A stretch of DNA of 64,000 nt from Seminibacterium arietis (GTDB lineage Bacteria > Pseudomonadota > Gammaproteobacteria > Enterobacterales > Pasteurellaceae): contig NZ_JBHTJN010000001.1 of assembly GCF_042675725.1 (NCBI RefSeq), forward strand, positions 124,001-188,000, written 5' to 3'. A model generated the notes under the pieces. It was not told the origin of the DNA. It made no database searches and saw nothing but the letters and a program-made list of their open reading frames with translations. The first letter of the stretch is position 1. Each line of letters begins with the position of its first letter. Below, piece after piece: positions 17,492 to 26,401 of this stretch. The translations under genes and the position numbers were made by a program.

Positions 17492-18040
17492 TTATTGTGT
17501 CATTTTCCGTGCAGTTTTTAGAAATCCCTCAGCTGAATTGAACACGGCTTGTTTACCTTGAGCCGTCAAAATCATATCTGATAATTCACGAAATGCACCT
17601 TTGCCGCCTTGTTGAATTAACACAGAATCCACCGCACTTTTAATATAGTCTGCTGCATCAGCTACAGTAAAAGATAATTCGCAAATAGCGAAAGCAGGTA
17701 AATCTACACTATCGTCCCCAATATAAGCTGTTTCTTCTGTACTCACTCCAGCACGCTTAATTAATTCTAAGCAGGCTGCTTCTTTTTCTAATTTGCCTAG
17801 AAAAAATAGTTTAATCCCAAGATCTGCGATACGTTTACGTAAAATAGTAGAGTCTCTACCTGATAATACTGCTACTTGCACACCATTTTCCATTAACATT
17901 CTTATGCCTAAACCATCTCTAGCATGAAAACTTTTCATTACTTCGCCATCTGCATTGTAGAAAAGTTGTCCATCTGTGAGAACGCCATCTACATCGGTGA
18001 TTACCAATTTAATTTTTTTTAATTTTTCATTTAGACTCAT
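17492..18040 (-). CDS. kdsC: KDO-8-phosphate phosphatase
   Basis: HAD-family phosphatase that releases phosphate from 3-deoxy-D-manno-octulosonate 8-phosphate for lipopolysaccharide inner core synthesis. The HAD motif I is VITDVDGVLTDG, motif II AVLSGRD, and motif III/IV YIGDDSVDLPAF. I start at the ATG at 18040 (MSLNEKLK), four nt after the kdsD stop; a frame extension to 18061 adds seven residues overlapping kdsD and matches homologues poorly. 182 residues. Same operon as kdsD. Confidence 0.93.
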   Translation of the reverse strand: MSLNEKLKKIKLVITDVDGVLTDGQLFYNADGEVMKSFHARDGLGIRMLMENGVQVAVLSGRDSTILRKRIADLGIKLFFLGKLEKEAACLELIKRAGVSTEETAYIGDDSVDLPAFAICELSFTVADAADYIKSAVDSVLIQQGGKGAFRELSDMILTAQGKQAVFNSAEGFLKTARKMTQ

Positions 18041-18044
18041 ATTA

Positions 18045-18980
18045 TTAACTCGAAAATTCAACTAAACCAACCGCAGTTCCATGATCATCAACGACAATTA
18101 AAGAGTGTATTTTATGAGCTTTCATAAATTGCTCAGCCTCTGATAAATAGGCATCAGCGTGAATAGTTTTTGGATTAGAGGTCATTAGATCTTTTGCACA
18201 TTGCTTTAATGTATTTTCACCTTTAGCTGTTAATGCTCGTCGAATATCACCATCCGTGATAATTCCTTTAAGCTGTTGATTTTCCATTACTAAAGCAACT
18301 CCCATTCGCCCCTCATTCATAATCGATACACAGTCTGTAAAATTGGTATCAAGAGCAGTAATAGGAAGTGCTGTTTTCATTTGATCTTTGACTTTACACA
18401 ATAAGCGACGACCAAGACTCCCTCCTGGATGAAATTTAGCGAAATCCGCAGGACGAAAATCACGAGCTTTAATCAATGCCACAGCTAAAGCATCTCCTAA
18501 TGCAAGAGTGACTAATGCAGAAGTTGTTGGTGCAAGATTATTGGGGCAAACTTCGCGCTCAACACTAATATTTAAAAAATAATCAGCATGCTTAGCGAGA
18601 GTAGAATTTGGATTACTAGTTAATGCGATGATTTTATTGCCAAAATTTTTTAAACTTGGAATTAATTTATTAACATCATCTGTTTCACCACTATAAGAAA
18701 TCAACATGACTATATCAATTGATTTCAACATTCCTAAGTCACCGTGGAATGCCTCTGTAGGATGTAGAAAAAAACTTGGCGTACCTGTAGAAGCAAAAGT
18801 TGCTACCATTTTATGACCAATTAGCCCAGATTTACCTATGCCACTGATAACTAAACGACCCTCACAATTCAAAATTAGCTCTACAACTTGATTAAAATTA
18901 AGATCTAAATTTTCACTCAGCACGTTAAGTGCTTGTTGCTCCATATTTAGTGTATCACGAGCGATATTTAAGTAGTCCAT
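18045..18980 (-). CDS. kdsD: Arabinose-5-phosphate isomerase
   Basis: Converts ribulose 5-phosphate to arabinose 5-phosphate, the first dedicated step to KDO. At 311 residues it has an N-terminal SIS sugar-isomerase domain (SGIGKSGLIGHKMVATFAST, then SYSGETDDV and KFHPGGSLGRRLL) and two C-terminal CBS domains from about residue 205. It heads a two-gene operon with kdsC. An uptake signal lies just upstream at about 19002. Confidence 0.94.
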   Translation of the reverse strand: MDYLNIARDTLNMEQQALNVLSENLDLNFNQVVELILNCEGRLVISGIGKSGLIGHKMVATFASTGTPSFFLHPTEAFHGDLGMLKSIDIVMLISYSGETDDVNKLIPSLKNFGNKIIALTSNPNSTLAKHADYFLNISVEREVCPNNLAPTTSALVTLALGDALAVALIKARDFRPADFAKFHPGGSLGRRLLCKVKDQMKTALPITALDTNFTDCVSIMNEGRMGVALVMENQQLKGIITDGDIRRALTAKGENTLKQCAKDLMTSNPKTIHADAYLSEAEQFMKAHKIHSLIVVDDHGTAVGLVEFSS

Positions 18981-19070
18981 AATATATTCCTAATCAGAAA
19001 AGTGCGGTCATTTTATCGTAAGATTGTATTTAACTCTATATTTTATTATGAGTTTCCGCTATACTAGGTG

Positions 19071-19458
19071 CTGAGTCAGTTAGACAATCGCTGGTTTACT
19101 GAAGCCCTTAACCGCCTAAAGGCAAACTAGTGGGACAAGTAAACGAGAGGAAAGTCCGGGCTACACAGGGCAGAGTGCCAGATAACGTCTGGGAGGCGTG
19201 AGCCTACGACAAGTGCAACAGAGAGCAGACCGCCGATGATTCGCAAGAACACAGGTAAGGGTGAAAGGGTGTGGTAAAAGCACACCGCGTAAATGGTAAC
19301 ATTTTACGGCAAGGTAAACTCCACTCGTAGCAAGACCAAATAGGAACTCAATGAGTGGCCCGCTCAGAGTTCGGGTAGGTTGCTTGAGCATTTGTGCAAA
19401 CAAATGCCTAGAGGAATGATTGTCCAAGACAGAACCCGGCTTATCGACTGACTCCAAT
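19071..19458 (+). ncRNA. rnpB: RNase P RNA (M1 RNA, type A)
   Basis: Catalytic RNA that trims the 5' end of precursor tRNAs. Hallmarks in order: GAGGAAAGTCCGGGCT (19145-19160), AGGGCAG then GTGCCAG, GCAACAGAGAGCAGACCGCC, GCAAGACCAAATAGG, GGGTAGGTTGCTTGAG, and the 3' block GACAGAACCCGGCTTATCG. The ends GAGTCAGT (near 19073) and ACTGACTC (near 19449) pair to form helix P1. A -10 TATACT lies at 19060-19065. Length of about 388 nt is normal. matP is read toward it from the right and ends right at its 3' end. Confidence 0.97.
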
Positions 19459-19907
19459 TATTTTTGCAATAATTCTTTTATACTTGCTTTCATCATAGAG
19501 ATTTGATCTTGGTAAAGTGTTTTAGTTTCTCGTTCATCGATTATATAGTTAATAGTTTCTGATAAAGTCATTTTCATTTTACGAGAATATTTTGCTAGTC
19601 GTAGCCATACGGTATATTCTAAATCAATAGATTTTTTCTTAGTAGTTTGTTTTTCCGCATTAAAAAAACGTTTTCTTCTTGCACGGATTGCTTGATCTAA
19701 TTTGACTTTTAGATTAGGTGACATATGGCTTTCAACCCATGTTTCTATAAGGGCTGGTTTGTTATGACAAGTGAAAAGTTTTTCCACGATATTTTTTTGT
19801 AAACTACGTTCTTCATAACGAGTGATGTTTTCACCTTCTCGATATTTTTTAATGAGGTATTTCCATTTCCAATCGGCTTCTTGATTTTCCAGTTTTTGGT
19901 ATTTCAT
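19458..19907 (-). CDS. matP: Macrodomain Ter protein MatP
   Basis: MatP binds matS sites and condenses the chromosome terminus macrodomain. The 149-residue protein has the helical N-terminus (WKWKYLIKKYREGENITRYE) and a C-terminal ribbon-helix-helix with KSIDLEYTVWLRLAKYSRK followed by a coiled coil for tetramerisation. The arrangement matP, Lon-like protease, fabA is the same as in E. coli. Its stop codon abuts the 3' end of rnpB. A matS-like sequence lies 17 bases upstream of its start. Confidence 0.92.
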   Translation of the reverse strand: MKYQKLENQEADWKWKYLIKKYREGENITRYEERSLQKNIVEKLFTCHNKPALIETWVESHMSPNLKVKLDQAIRARRKRFFNAEKQTTKKKSIDLEYTVWLRLAKYSRKMKMTLSETINYIIDERETKTLYQDQISMMKASIKELLQK

Positions 19908-19924
19908 TTTATTTGCCTGTATAT

Positions 19925-19937
19925 GTGACGTGGTAAC
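19925..19937. promoter_or_regulatory. matS-like sequence upstream of matP
   Basis: GTGACGTGGTAAC matches the matS consensus GTGACRNYGTCAC at 11 of 13 positions and lies between matP and the divergent protease gene. It could serve autoregulation, but two mismatches leave it uncertain. Confidence 0.3.
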
Positions 19938-20033
19938 CTTTAATAATATACGCTGTTTAGTTGGCTTTTACCAGTGGATTTTAGTTTTGTTTATGCGATA
20001 ATGTTAAACTTATTTTTATTAACGGAACAAATA

Positions 20034-21815
20034 GTGAATTCATCAAACCAACTATTAAATTGGCGTGATTTGCGTCCTGAGCTAAATATTAAGTCAGACA
20101 TTAATTTGTTAGAGACTACAAAAGATACTGATTTTTTTGATTTACAACCACATGCAGGAGCCGCAATTGAGCGATTTTTAAAAAATGATAATAGTACGTT
20201 ACTGTTGTTAAAATCGGAACAGCATGGTCAATATGCTCCACTTTTAGAGAATTTTATTCGTATTAACCAACCTAACGAATTAGCGATAAAGGGAGTAAAA
20301 TACGATCTTAAGCAAGCTGATAGTTTTTCTTTTCCTGAGGTTTCTGTTGAGCCTGCTAAATCGAAAATGGACAATTTTGCAGCAAAAAAACAAGTTGCTA
20401 CCGCACTATATTGTGACCAAAGTCAACTGTTTGGTTGTATTCGAGTTAATTCAAGCTCTCATGATATTATGTTGAGTGCAGGATTAGTACATCAACTTAA
20501 CGGCGGGGTACTTATTTTAAGTGCATCCAATTTATTAGAGCGATTTGATTTATGGCATCGATTAAAACAAATTCTAACAACTAAGCAATTTGACTGGTAT
20601 TCATTAAATCCTTTGAAAATAATGCCTTGTGATATTCCAAGTTATCCTGTTGAGCTAAAAATTATTTTATTAGCCAATCGTGCTGAGTTAGCTACTCTTG
20701 ATGAACTTGATGAAGACATTTTACAAATTGCTGATTATGCAGAAATTGAAAGTTACTTTTCAATGGAAAACTGTGAAAAACAAATTAAATGGGCTAGTTT
20801 TGTTCAACAATATGCTCGCCAAAATGGTTTTCCAGCAATTAAAGAAAGTGGATTAACTGCACTTTATCAGTATTTAGCACGTCAAAGCGAAGACCGACAC
20901 TTAATTAATATTTCCCCATTGAAATTAAAATCAATTTTAAGTGGTGTTGTTGCTTGTAATAAAAATTATAATCAAAGTAATTCATTAAGTGCGGTCGATT
21001 TTCTGCGATATTTTGACAGCTTATCTCAACAACAAGGCTTTCTGAGAGAATGTGCTTACAATGAAATTTTAAAAGAGCAAATTTATGTAGCAACGCAAGG
21101 AGAAATTGTAGGTCAAATTAACGGTTTATCAGTGATTGAATATGCAGGTAGTCCAGCTTCTTTTGGTGAGCCTTCTCGTATTAGCTGTATAGTACAGTTT
21201 GGTGAAGGTGAAATAATTGATGTTGAACGTAAAAATGAGCTAGCAGGCAATATTCATGGTAAAGGCATTATGATTGCAGAGCTGTGTTTAGCAAATATTT
21301 TAGAGTTGCCATCACAATTACCATTTTCCGCTTCAATTGTGTTTGAACAATCTTATAGTGAAATTGATGGTGATAGTGCATCACTAGCTAGTTTTTGTGT
21401 ATTAGTCAGTGCATTAGCTAATTTGCCTTTGCCTCAATCCATTGCCGTAACAGGAGCTATTGATCAATTTGGTCTAGTGCATTCTGTCGGTGGAGTAAAT
21501 GAAAAAATTGAAGGATTTTTTACTATTTGTGAACGACGTGGATTAACTGGTCATCAAGGCGTGATAATTCCAACTACTGTACTTAATCAGTTGAGTTTAT
21601 CAGAAACCGTAGTAAGTGCGGTGAAAAATGGGAAGTTTTCTATTTGGACTGTAGATGATGTATTTCAAGCTTGTCAAATTCTATTTAAACGTCCTTTACT
21701 ATCAGATGATAAAAATACAGAAGAAACATCAATCTCAACTCTTATTAATCATCGAGTACAACACCGAGCAGAACCTAAGATACGTTTATTTGAACGATTA
21801 TTTTTTAAACGTTAA
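20034..21815 (+). CDS. ycbZ: Lon-like ATP-independent protease (YcbZ/LonH family)
   Basis: Relative of Lon with a degenerate N-terminal domain and an intact S16 peptidase domain. The catalytic Ser lies in DGDSASLA and the Lys in VNEKIEGFF, about 42 residues apart, as in Lon. I choose the GTG at 20034 (MNSSNQLLNWRDLRPEL) since it aligns with homologues and has GGA upstream; a frame extending to 19974 adds twenty unlikely hydrophobic residues. The protein is then 593 residues. The gene precedes fabA as in E. coli. A terminator follows. Confidence 0.85.
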   Translation: MNSSNQLLNWRDLRPELNIKSDINLLETTKDTDFFDLQPHAGAAIERFLKNDNSTLLLLKSEQHGQYAPLLENFIRINQPNELAIKGVKYDLKQADSFSFPEVSVEPAKSKMDNFAAKKQVATALYCDQSQLFGCIRVNSSSHDIMLSAGLVHQLNGGVLILSASNLLERFDLWHRLKQILTTKQFDWYSLNPLKIMPCDIPSYPVELKIILLANRAELATLDELDEDILQIADYAEIESYFSMENCEKQIKWASFVQQYARQNGFPAIKESGLTALYQYLARQSEDRHLINISPLKLKSILSGVVACNKNYNQSNSLSAVDFLRYFDSLSQQQGFLRECAYNEILKEQIYVATQGEIVGQINGLSVIEYAGSPASFGEPSRISCIVQFGEGEIIDVERKNELAGNIHGKGIMIAELCLANILELPSQLPFSASIVFEQSYSEIDGDSASLASFCVLVSALANLPLPQSIAVTGAIDQFGLVHSVGGVNEKIEGFFTICERRGLTGHQGVIIPTTVLNQLSLSETVVSAVKNGKFSIWTVDDVFQACQILFKRPLLSDDKNTEETSISTLINHRVQHRAEPKIRLFERLFFKR

Positions 21816-21826
21816 CACTGTCTTGT

Positions 21827-21853
21827 AAAAAGCTTCCTAAAGGAAGCTTTTTT
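21827..21853 (+). terminator. Terminator after the Lon-like protease gene
   Basis: The inverted repeat AAAGCTTCC/GGAAGCTTT with a short TAAA loop is followed by a run of T residues. Confidence 0.85.
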
Positions 21854-21867
21854 AGTTCAAAAAAAAT

Positions 21868-21884
21868 AACTGATCCGACAAGTT
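21868..21884. promoter_or_regulatory. FadR-like operator upstream of fabA
   Basis: AACTGATCCGACAAGTT matches the FadR operator pattern AACTGGTCNGACCAGTT at all but two positions. FadR activates fabA in E. coli. A -10 TATAAT at 21928-21933 has no good -35, as expected of an activated promoter; the site lies about 64 bases before the predicted start. Confidence 0.6.
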
Positions 21885-21985
21885 GAGCTAACATTTGTTA
21901 GCTATTTTAATTTCAAATTAGTATTGATATAATCATGACAGTTGATTAAGAAAAACATTGTCATTGTTTAGAGGAGCGATAAATA

Positions 21986-22516
21986 ATGAACGCATGTACA
22001 CTAAATAAAAAGAGCAGTTATAATTATGAAGAGTTGTTGGCTTCAGGACGTGGAGAATTATTTGGAAAGCAAGGACCACAGTTGCCAGCACCTAGTATGT
22101 TGATGATGGATCGAGTAATAGAAATGAATGAAAAAGGAGGCACTTTCAATAAGGGCTACGTTGAAGCTGAACTAGACATTCGTCCTACGTTGCCTTTTTT
22201 TGATTGTCATTTTATTGGAGATCCTGTTATGCCAGGCTGTTTAGGACTAGATGCGATGTGGCAGCTAGTTGGCTTTTATCTTGGTTGGCTTGGTGGCAAA
22301 GGTAAGGGGAGAGCCTTAGGAGTAGGAGAAGTTAAATTTACAGGGCAAATATTACCTACGGCTAAAAAAGTCATTTACCGTATCAATATGAAAAGAGTAA
22401 TTAATCGTAAATTAGTAATGGGAATGGCAGATGGCGAAGTAGAAGTTGATGGACGAGTTATTTATACTGCAACAGATTTAAAAGTCGGATTATTTCAGGA
22501 TACATCGTTTTTTTAG
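21986..22516 (+). CDS. fabA: 3-hydroxydecanoyl-ACP dehydratase/isomerase
   Basis: Dehydrates 3-hydroxydecanoyl-ACP and isomerises the product to cis-3-decenoyl-ACP, the branch point for unsaturated fatty acids. The 176 residues include the catalytic His in FFDCHFIGDPVMPGCLGLDA (about 70) and the catalytic Asp in that same block's downstream half (GLDAMWQLVGF). AGAGGAG precedes the ATG. A FadR-like operator lies upstream and a terminator downstream. Confidence 0.96.
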   Translation: MNACTLNKKSSYNYEELLASGRGELFGKQGPQLPAPSMLMMDRVIEMNEKGGTFNKGYVEAELDIRPTLPFFDCHFIGDPVMPGCLGLDAMWQLVGFYLGWLGGKGKGRALGVGEVKFTGQILPTAKKVIYRINMKRVINRKLVMGMADGEVEVDGRVIYTATDLKVGLFQDTSFF

Positions 22517-22549
22517 GAGCTTTATAACGGTATGGGTTCCGTTATATTT

Positions 22550-22580
22550 GACCTGAGTTACTCATGCTCAGGTCTTTTTT
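22550..22580 (+). terminator. Terminator after fabA
   Basis: GACCTGAG/CTCAGGTC (22550-22557 with 22567-22574) is followed by six T residues. A separate smaller hairpin ATAACGG/CCGTTAT precedes it at about 22523. Confidence 0.88.
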
Positions 22581-22720
22581 CTATCTTATTCAAATTAATC
22601 AACTGCGACACCCCACCACTAAAAAATTCATCTTATCAAAAATAACAGACTGACCCGATTTTCAATGTAAGTTCAGTTTCAGTAAAACTGCTATATATAC
22701 TAATAAAACTTCACAAAAAG

Positions 22721-22749
22721 ACACCGCACTTTAGTTACAAGTGCGGTGT
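22721..22749. terminator. Inverted uptake-signal pair downstream of mdh
   Basis: ACACCGCACTT (22721-22731) and AAGTGCGGTGT (22739-22749) form an 11-bp stem with a 7-nt loop. It lies 39 nt after the mdh stop on the minus strand and probably ends that transcript. Confidence 0.65.
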
Positions 22750-22787
22750 TTAACATAGATTCTTTACATAACACTATAATCTAGGCA

Positions 22788-23723
22788 TTATTGATTAACA
22801 AATTTTTCACCTAACTCAATATCAGCACGAAGTGTTGGTAACATATCTTCTAAAGCTTTTTGCTCAAAGTCACTTAGCTCACCAATAGGTAAAATTTCGT
22901 CTACTCCTTCTTTACCTAAACGCACTGGTTGAGCAAAGAAACGTGCATATTTACCACATCCTTCTACGTAAGTGCATTCTACTACAGTTTCACCTTGCAA
23001 ACCTTTAACTAAAGACAGTGCAAAACGTGCTGCTGCTTGTGCCATTGAAAGCGTAGCAGAACCACCACCAGCTTTAGCTTCTACTACTTCAGTTCCAGCA
23101 TTTTGAATACGTTTAGTTAATGGTGCGATTTCTTCATTATTCCATTGTACGTATGGTACTTGAGATAACAACGGTAAAATAGTGACACCAGAGTGACCGC
23201 CAACTACAGGAACAATAGTGCGAGAAACTGCGAGATTCTTTAATTCTGAGACAAAAGTCTCTGAACGTAATACATCAAGTGTAGTTACACCAAATAATTT
23301 ACGTTTATCGTACACGCCTGCTTTTTTCAATACTTCAGCAGCAATCGCTACTGTGGTATTTACTGGATTAGTAATAATACCAATACAAGCTTTAGGACAA
23401 GTTGATGCCACTTTTTCAATCAGATTGCGTACTATACCAGCATTAATATTAAATAAATCTGATCGATCCATACCTGGTTTCCGAGCTACGCCAGCAGAAA
23501 TTAGCACGATATTTGCATCTTTTAATGCTGGGGTTGGATCTTCTCCAGCAAATCCTTCTACTTTCACGGCTGTTGGAATATGACTTACATCAGCTGCGAC
23601 TCCTGGTGTAACAGGAGCAATATCGTACAATGACAATTCTGCACCTGCTGGAAGTTGTAACTTTAACAATAAAGCTAATGCTTGACCGATACCACCTGCA
23701 GCACCTAATACAGCTACTTTCAT
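22788..23723 (-). CDS. mdh: Malate dehydrogenase (NAD-dependent)
   Basis: Interconverts malate and oxaloacetate with NAD. The 311-residue protein has the nucleotide-binding start MKVAVLGAAGGIGQALALLL, the NAD/substrate region SAGVARKPGMDRSDLF, ITNPVNTTVAIAAEVLKK and the catalytic His in VPVVGGHSGVTILPL. It is the E. coli-type Mdh. AAGGAG lies just upstream of the ATG. It is divergent from argR, an arrangement kept in related species. Confidence 0.96.
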   Translation of the reverse strand: MKVAVLGAAGGIGQALALLLKLQLPAGAELSLYDIAPVTPGVAADVSHIPTAVKVEGFAGEDPTPALKDANIVLISAGVARKPGMDRSDLFNINAGIVRNLIEKVASTCPKACIGIITNPVNTTVAIAAEVLKKAGVYDKRKLFGVTTLDVLRSETFVSELKNLAVSRTIVPVVGGHSGVTILPLLSQVPYVQWNNEEIAPLTKRIQNAGTEVVEAKAGGGSATLSMAQAAARFALSLVKGLQGETVVECTYVEGCGKYARFFAQPVRLGKEGVDEILPIGELSDFEQKALEDMLPTLRADIELGEKFVNQ

Positions 23724-23900
23724 TTGATACTCCTTAATGACTTATGATTAAATTCGAACTTAACTTTTCGGCATTCTAGCCCCCTAAAAATAGGAATTCA
23801 AATAGATTAATTTAAATATGAGATCTAGTTCAAACTTTTCATAGAAAAATTATTTTTTACTAGAGAAAGTGCTATAATAAATCAAATTTTATTTACTTTT

Positions 23901-23918
23901 TCTGAATTTCTATGCAGA
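23901..23918. promoter_or_regulatory. ARG box in the argR leader
   Basis: TCTGAATTTCTATGCAGA fits the ArgR half-site pattern TNTGAAT-N4-ATTCANA with one half-site mismatch. It lies 23 nt downstream of a -10 TATAAT (23873-23878), which suits autorepression. Confidence 0.5.
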
Positions 23919-23941
23919 ATTACCTATAGAAGGAGAAGTAT

Positions 23942-24409
23942 ATGCCATATGAAAAATCAGAGTCCTTAATTAGTGCAATTAAAAACTTATTAGCTCAAGA
24001 AAAATTTGGTTCACAAAGTGAAATTGTCGCTGCACTTCAAAAGCAAGGATTTTCTAATATCAACCAATCAAAAGTATCGCGTATTCTAACTAAATTTGGG
24101 GCTGTACGCACTAGAAATACTAGAATGGAAACTGTTTATTGTTTACCTAATGAGTTGAGTGTACCTAACACGACTAGCCCATTGAGTAATCTAGTCTTAG
24201 ATATTGATTGTAATGATTATTTAATAGTGATTAAAACTAGCCCTGGTGCTGCACAATTAATAGCACGCCTTTTAGACTCTATCAGTAAATCGGAAGGAAT
24301 CTTAGGTACAATTGCAGGAGATGATACTATCTTCGTTACTCCCACTAAAGAGCAGGACTTAGAAATGCTGATCAAACATATTCAGCAGCTATTTGAAAAT
24401 TCATTATAA
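23942..24409 (+). CDS. argR: Arginine repressor
   Basis: Hexameric L-arginine-responsive repressor of arginine biosynthesis. The 155 residues have the winged-helix domain (about 8-70, with QSEIVAALQKQGFSNINQSKVSRIL and FGAVRTRN) and the C-terminal oligomerisation/arginine domain with SPGAAQLIARLLDS and GTIAGDDTIFV. AAGGAGAAG precedes the ATG. It is followed 17 nt later by the yfcH-type gene, probably in one transcript. Confidence 0.94.
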   Translation: MPYEKSESLISAIKNLLAQEKFGSQSEIVAALQKQGFSNINQSKVSRILTKFGAVRTRNTRMETVYCLPNELSVPNTTSPLSNLVLDIDCNDYLIVIKTSPGAAQLIARLLDSISKSEGILGTIAGDDTIFVTPTKEQDLEMLIKHIQQLFENSL

Positions 24410-24426
24410 ATTTCAAAAGAGGAATT

Positions 24427-25314
24427 ATGGATATTTTACTCACTGGAGCTACGGGATTTATCGGTTCAGCACTTATTCCTCTTTTAGTCAGAAAAAACTA
24501 TAACATAACCGTACTGACACGAAATATCACAAAAGCAGAAGTTTTATTTAATAATTATCAACTCAATTTCGTTAAAAATTTAGATGAATTTCACAACTTA
24601 GACTCTTTTTCTGCGGTAATTAATCTTGCTGGTGAACCTATTTTTGATCATCGTTGGACAAATAAACAAAAACAACGTTTAATTGAAAGTCGAATTAAAA
24701 CTACAGAAAAATTAACCGCTCTTATCAATCAAAGTATATCGCCTCCTAATTGTTTTATTTCAAGTTCAGCTACGGGCTATTACGGTAATTGCTATGACCA
24801 AATTGTGACTGAAAATATTCCCCCAAAAAATCACTTTGTTGCTCAACTTTGTTCTACATGGGAAAATGTTGCGTTACAGGCAGAAACGAGAGTTTGCTTA
24901 TTAAGAACAGGTCTAGTATTAGATAACTCAGCTGGTGTATTAGCAAAAATGTTACCACTATACCGTTTAGGATTGGGGGGAAAATTAGGTCATGGCAAAC
25001 AATATTGGAGCTGGATTGCATTAGAAGATATGATAAGTGCGGTGCTTTTTTTACTTGAAAATAAGCATTGCTATGGTGCTTTTAATTGTACAGCACCTAC
25101 TCCTGTCACAAATGCAGAGTTCAATCATTATTTAGGGGCATACCTAAATCGGCCGCACTTCATCAATATTCCAGCATCAGTGTTATCACTTTTTTTCGGT
25201 GAACGAAGTCATCTTTTATTAGATAGCCAGAGAATTTTTCCACAAAAACTACTGCAGGCAGGATTTCAATTTAAATATAAAAATTTAGTAGCTCTTTTTA
25301 ACGAAATTTTATGA
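24427..25314 (+). CDS. yfcH: TIGR01777 family SDR epimerase-like protein (YfcH)
   Basis: Extended short-chain dehydrogenase/epimerase family of unknown substrate. The 295 residues start with the Rossmann motif LLTGATGFIGSALIPLL, then INLAGEPIFDHRWTNKQK and the SSATGYYG block that supplies the YxxxK-like region. The C-terminus is a DUF1731-type tail. AGAGGA precedes the ATG. The position after argR matches the order known in H. influenzae. Confidence 0.85.
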   Translation: MDILLTGATGFIGSALIPLLVRKNYNITVLTRNITKAEVLFNNYQLNFVKNLDEFHNLDSFSAVINLAGEPIFDHRWTNKQKQRLIESRIKTTEKLTALINQSISPPNCFISSSATGYYGNCYDQIVTENIPPKNHFVAQLCSTWENVALQAETRVCLLRTGLVLDNSAGVLAKMLPLYRLGLGGKLGHGKQYWSWIALEDMISAVLFLLENKHCYGAFNCTAPTPVTNAEFNHYLGAYLNRPHFINIPASVLSLFFGERSHLLLDSQRIFPQKLLQAGFQFKYKNLVALFNEIL

Positions 25315-25333
25315 GCTACGTTCTAAAATAAGC

Positions 25334-26278
25334 TTATTTATTAATCCCATATTGTTTCAACTTATTCGCAATCGCGGTGTGTGACACGCCAAGACGATAG
25401 GCTAATTTTCTAGTACTAGGATATTGTTCATAAAATTTCTGTAAAATCATGGACTCAAAGCTACTCATTATCTGATCTAATGTTTGATTAGCAAATTGCT
25501 CTATACTTGTAGGCAATATATCTTTCTCAACTAGGATTAACCCATTTACACTCAGTTTTCCATCGTCTACAAGAGAGCAAGCTCGATATAAAGCATTATA
25601 AAGTTCACGCACATTACCAGGCCAAGGATAATTACATAAATAAGCAATAAAATTTTGATCAAAATGAGGAGTGACTATCGATAACTCATCACTAATTTGC
25701 TGAACAAAAAGACGTGTTAACGGCTCGATATCTTCCTTGCGTTCCCTCAGTGGTGGAATATCTAATCTCAACACATTCAAACGATGAAATAAATCTCCTC
25801 GCATTTTTCCATCTTCTACGTAATGTTGTAAAGGAACTTGAGTTGTACAAATCACTCGCACGTTTGCGTAATGCTCTTTTTCCTCCCCCACTCTGCGAAA
25901 TGTACCATCATTAAGAAAACGTAATAATTTTGCTTGTAGTGCTAAAGGTAGCTCAGCAACACTATCTAATAACACCGTACCACCATCTGCATATTCAAAA
26001 AAGCCTATACTCTCATGCCCCCTATCAGATCTTCCGAACATTTCACTTTCAGCATCATCACTTGGTAAACCTGCACAATTTACACCAATAAACTTTTGAT
26101 TTTTACGACTTCCAAGACAATGACAAGCCTTAGCAATGTGATCTTTACCTGTTCCTGTTTCTCCCTGAATCAACAATGGAGCATCAAGCATGGCAAACTT
26201 TTTCGTATTGTCTAAAATCAGTCTCATTTTTGCACTTTCAGCAATAATTTGGTCAAAAGCTGTATTTTTCAAGGGCAT
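25334..26278 (-). CDS. tyrR: TyrR-type transcriptional regulator (short form)
   Basis: Aromatic amino acid-responsive regulator. This 314-residue version has only the AAA+ domain and a C-terminal DNA-binding helix-turn-helix; the ACT/PAS half of enterobacterial TyrR is absent, as in H. influenzae. Walker A is GETGTGKDHIAKA and Walker B VLLDSVAELPL. The sigma54-contact motif GAFTGA is missing, consistent with sigma70 promoters. The C-terminal FIS-like region contains RKLAYRLGVSHTAIANKLK. I choose the ATG at 26278 because GGAG lies just upstream; a GTG at 26290 is possible. A perfect TyrR box lies 54 nt upstream. Confidence 0.9.
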   Translation of the reverse strand: MPLKNTAFDQIIAESAKMRLILDNTKKFAMLDAPLLIQGETGTGKDHIAKACHCLGSRKNQKFIGVNCAGLPSDDAESEMFGRSDRGHESIGFFEYADGGTVLLDSVAELPLALQAKLLRFLNDGTFRRVGEEKEHYANVRVICTTQVPLQHYVEDGKMRGDLFHRLNVLRLDIPPLRERKEDIEPLTRLFVQQISDELSIVTPHFDQNFIAYLCNYPWPGNVRELYNALYRACSLVDDGKLSVNGLILVEKDILPTSIEQFANQTLDQIMSSFESMILQKFYEQYPSTRKLAYRLGVSHTAIANKLKQYGINK

Positions 26279-26331
26279 GGGAATCTCCACTTAATTTAAT
26301 CACACTACTATTGTAAATATTTTAGTTAAAA

Positions 26332-26349
26332 TGTAAATAATAATTTACA
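26332..26349. promoter_or_regulatory. Perfect TyrR box upstream of tyrR
   Basis: TGTAAATAATAATTTACA is an exact TGTAAA-N6-TTTACA. It lies between tyrR and ycjF, upstream of the tyrR start, implying autoregulation. A half-site TGTAAA also lies at 26312-26317. Confidence 0.75.
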
Positions 26350-26401
26350 GCTTAATGTATTAATGTTGCTACAATTACAATAATCATTTAAGTAGTTACA
26401 G

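Noticed and set aside
19161..19457. A 98-codon minus-strand frame across the RNase P RNA
   Set aside because: It lies wholly inside the conserved rnpB sequence, has no ribosome site, and its sequence follows RNA conservation.
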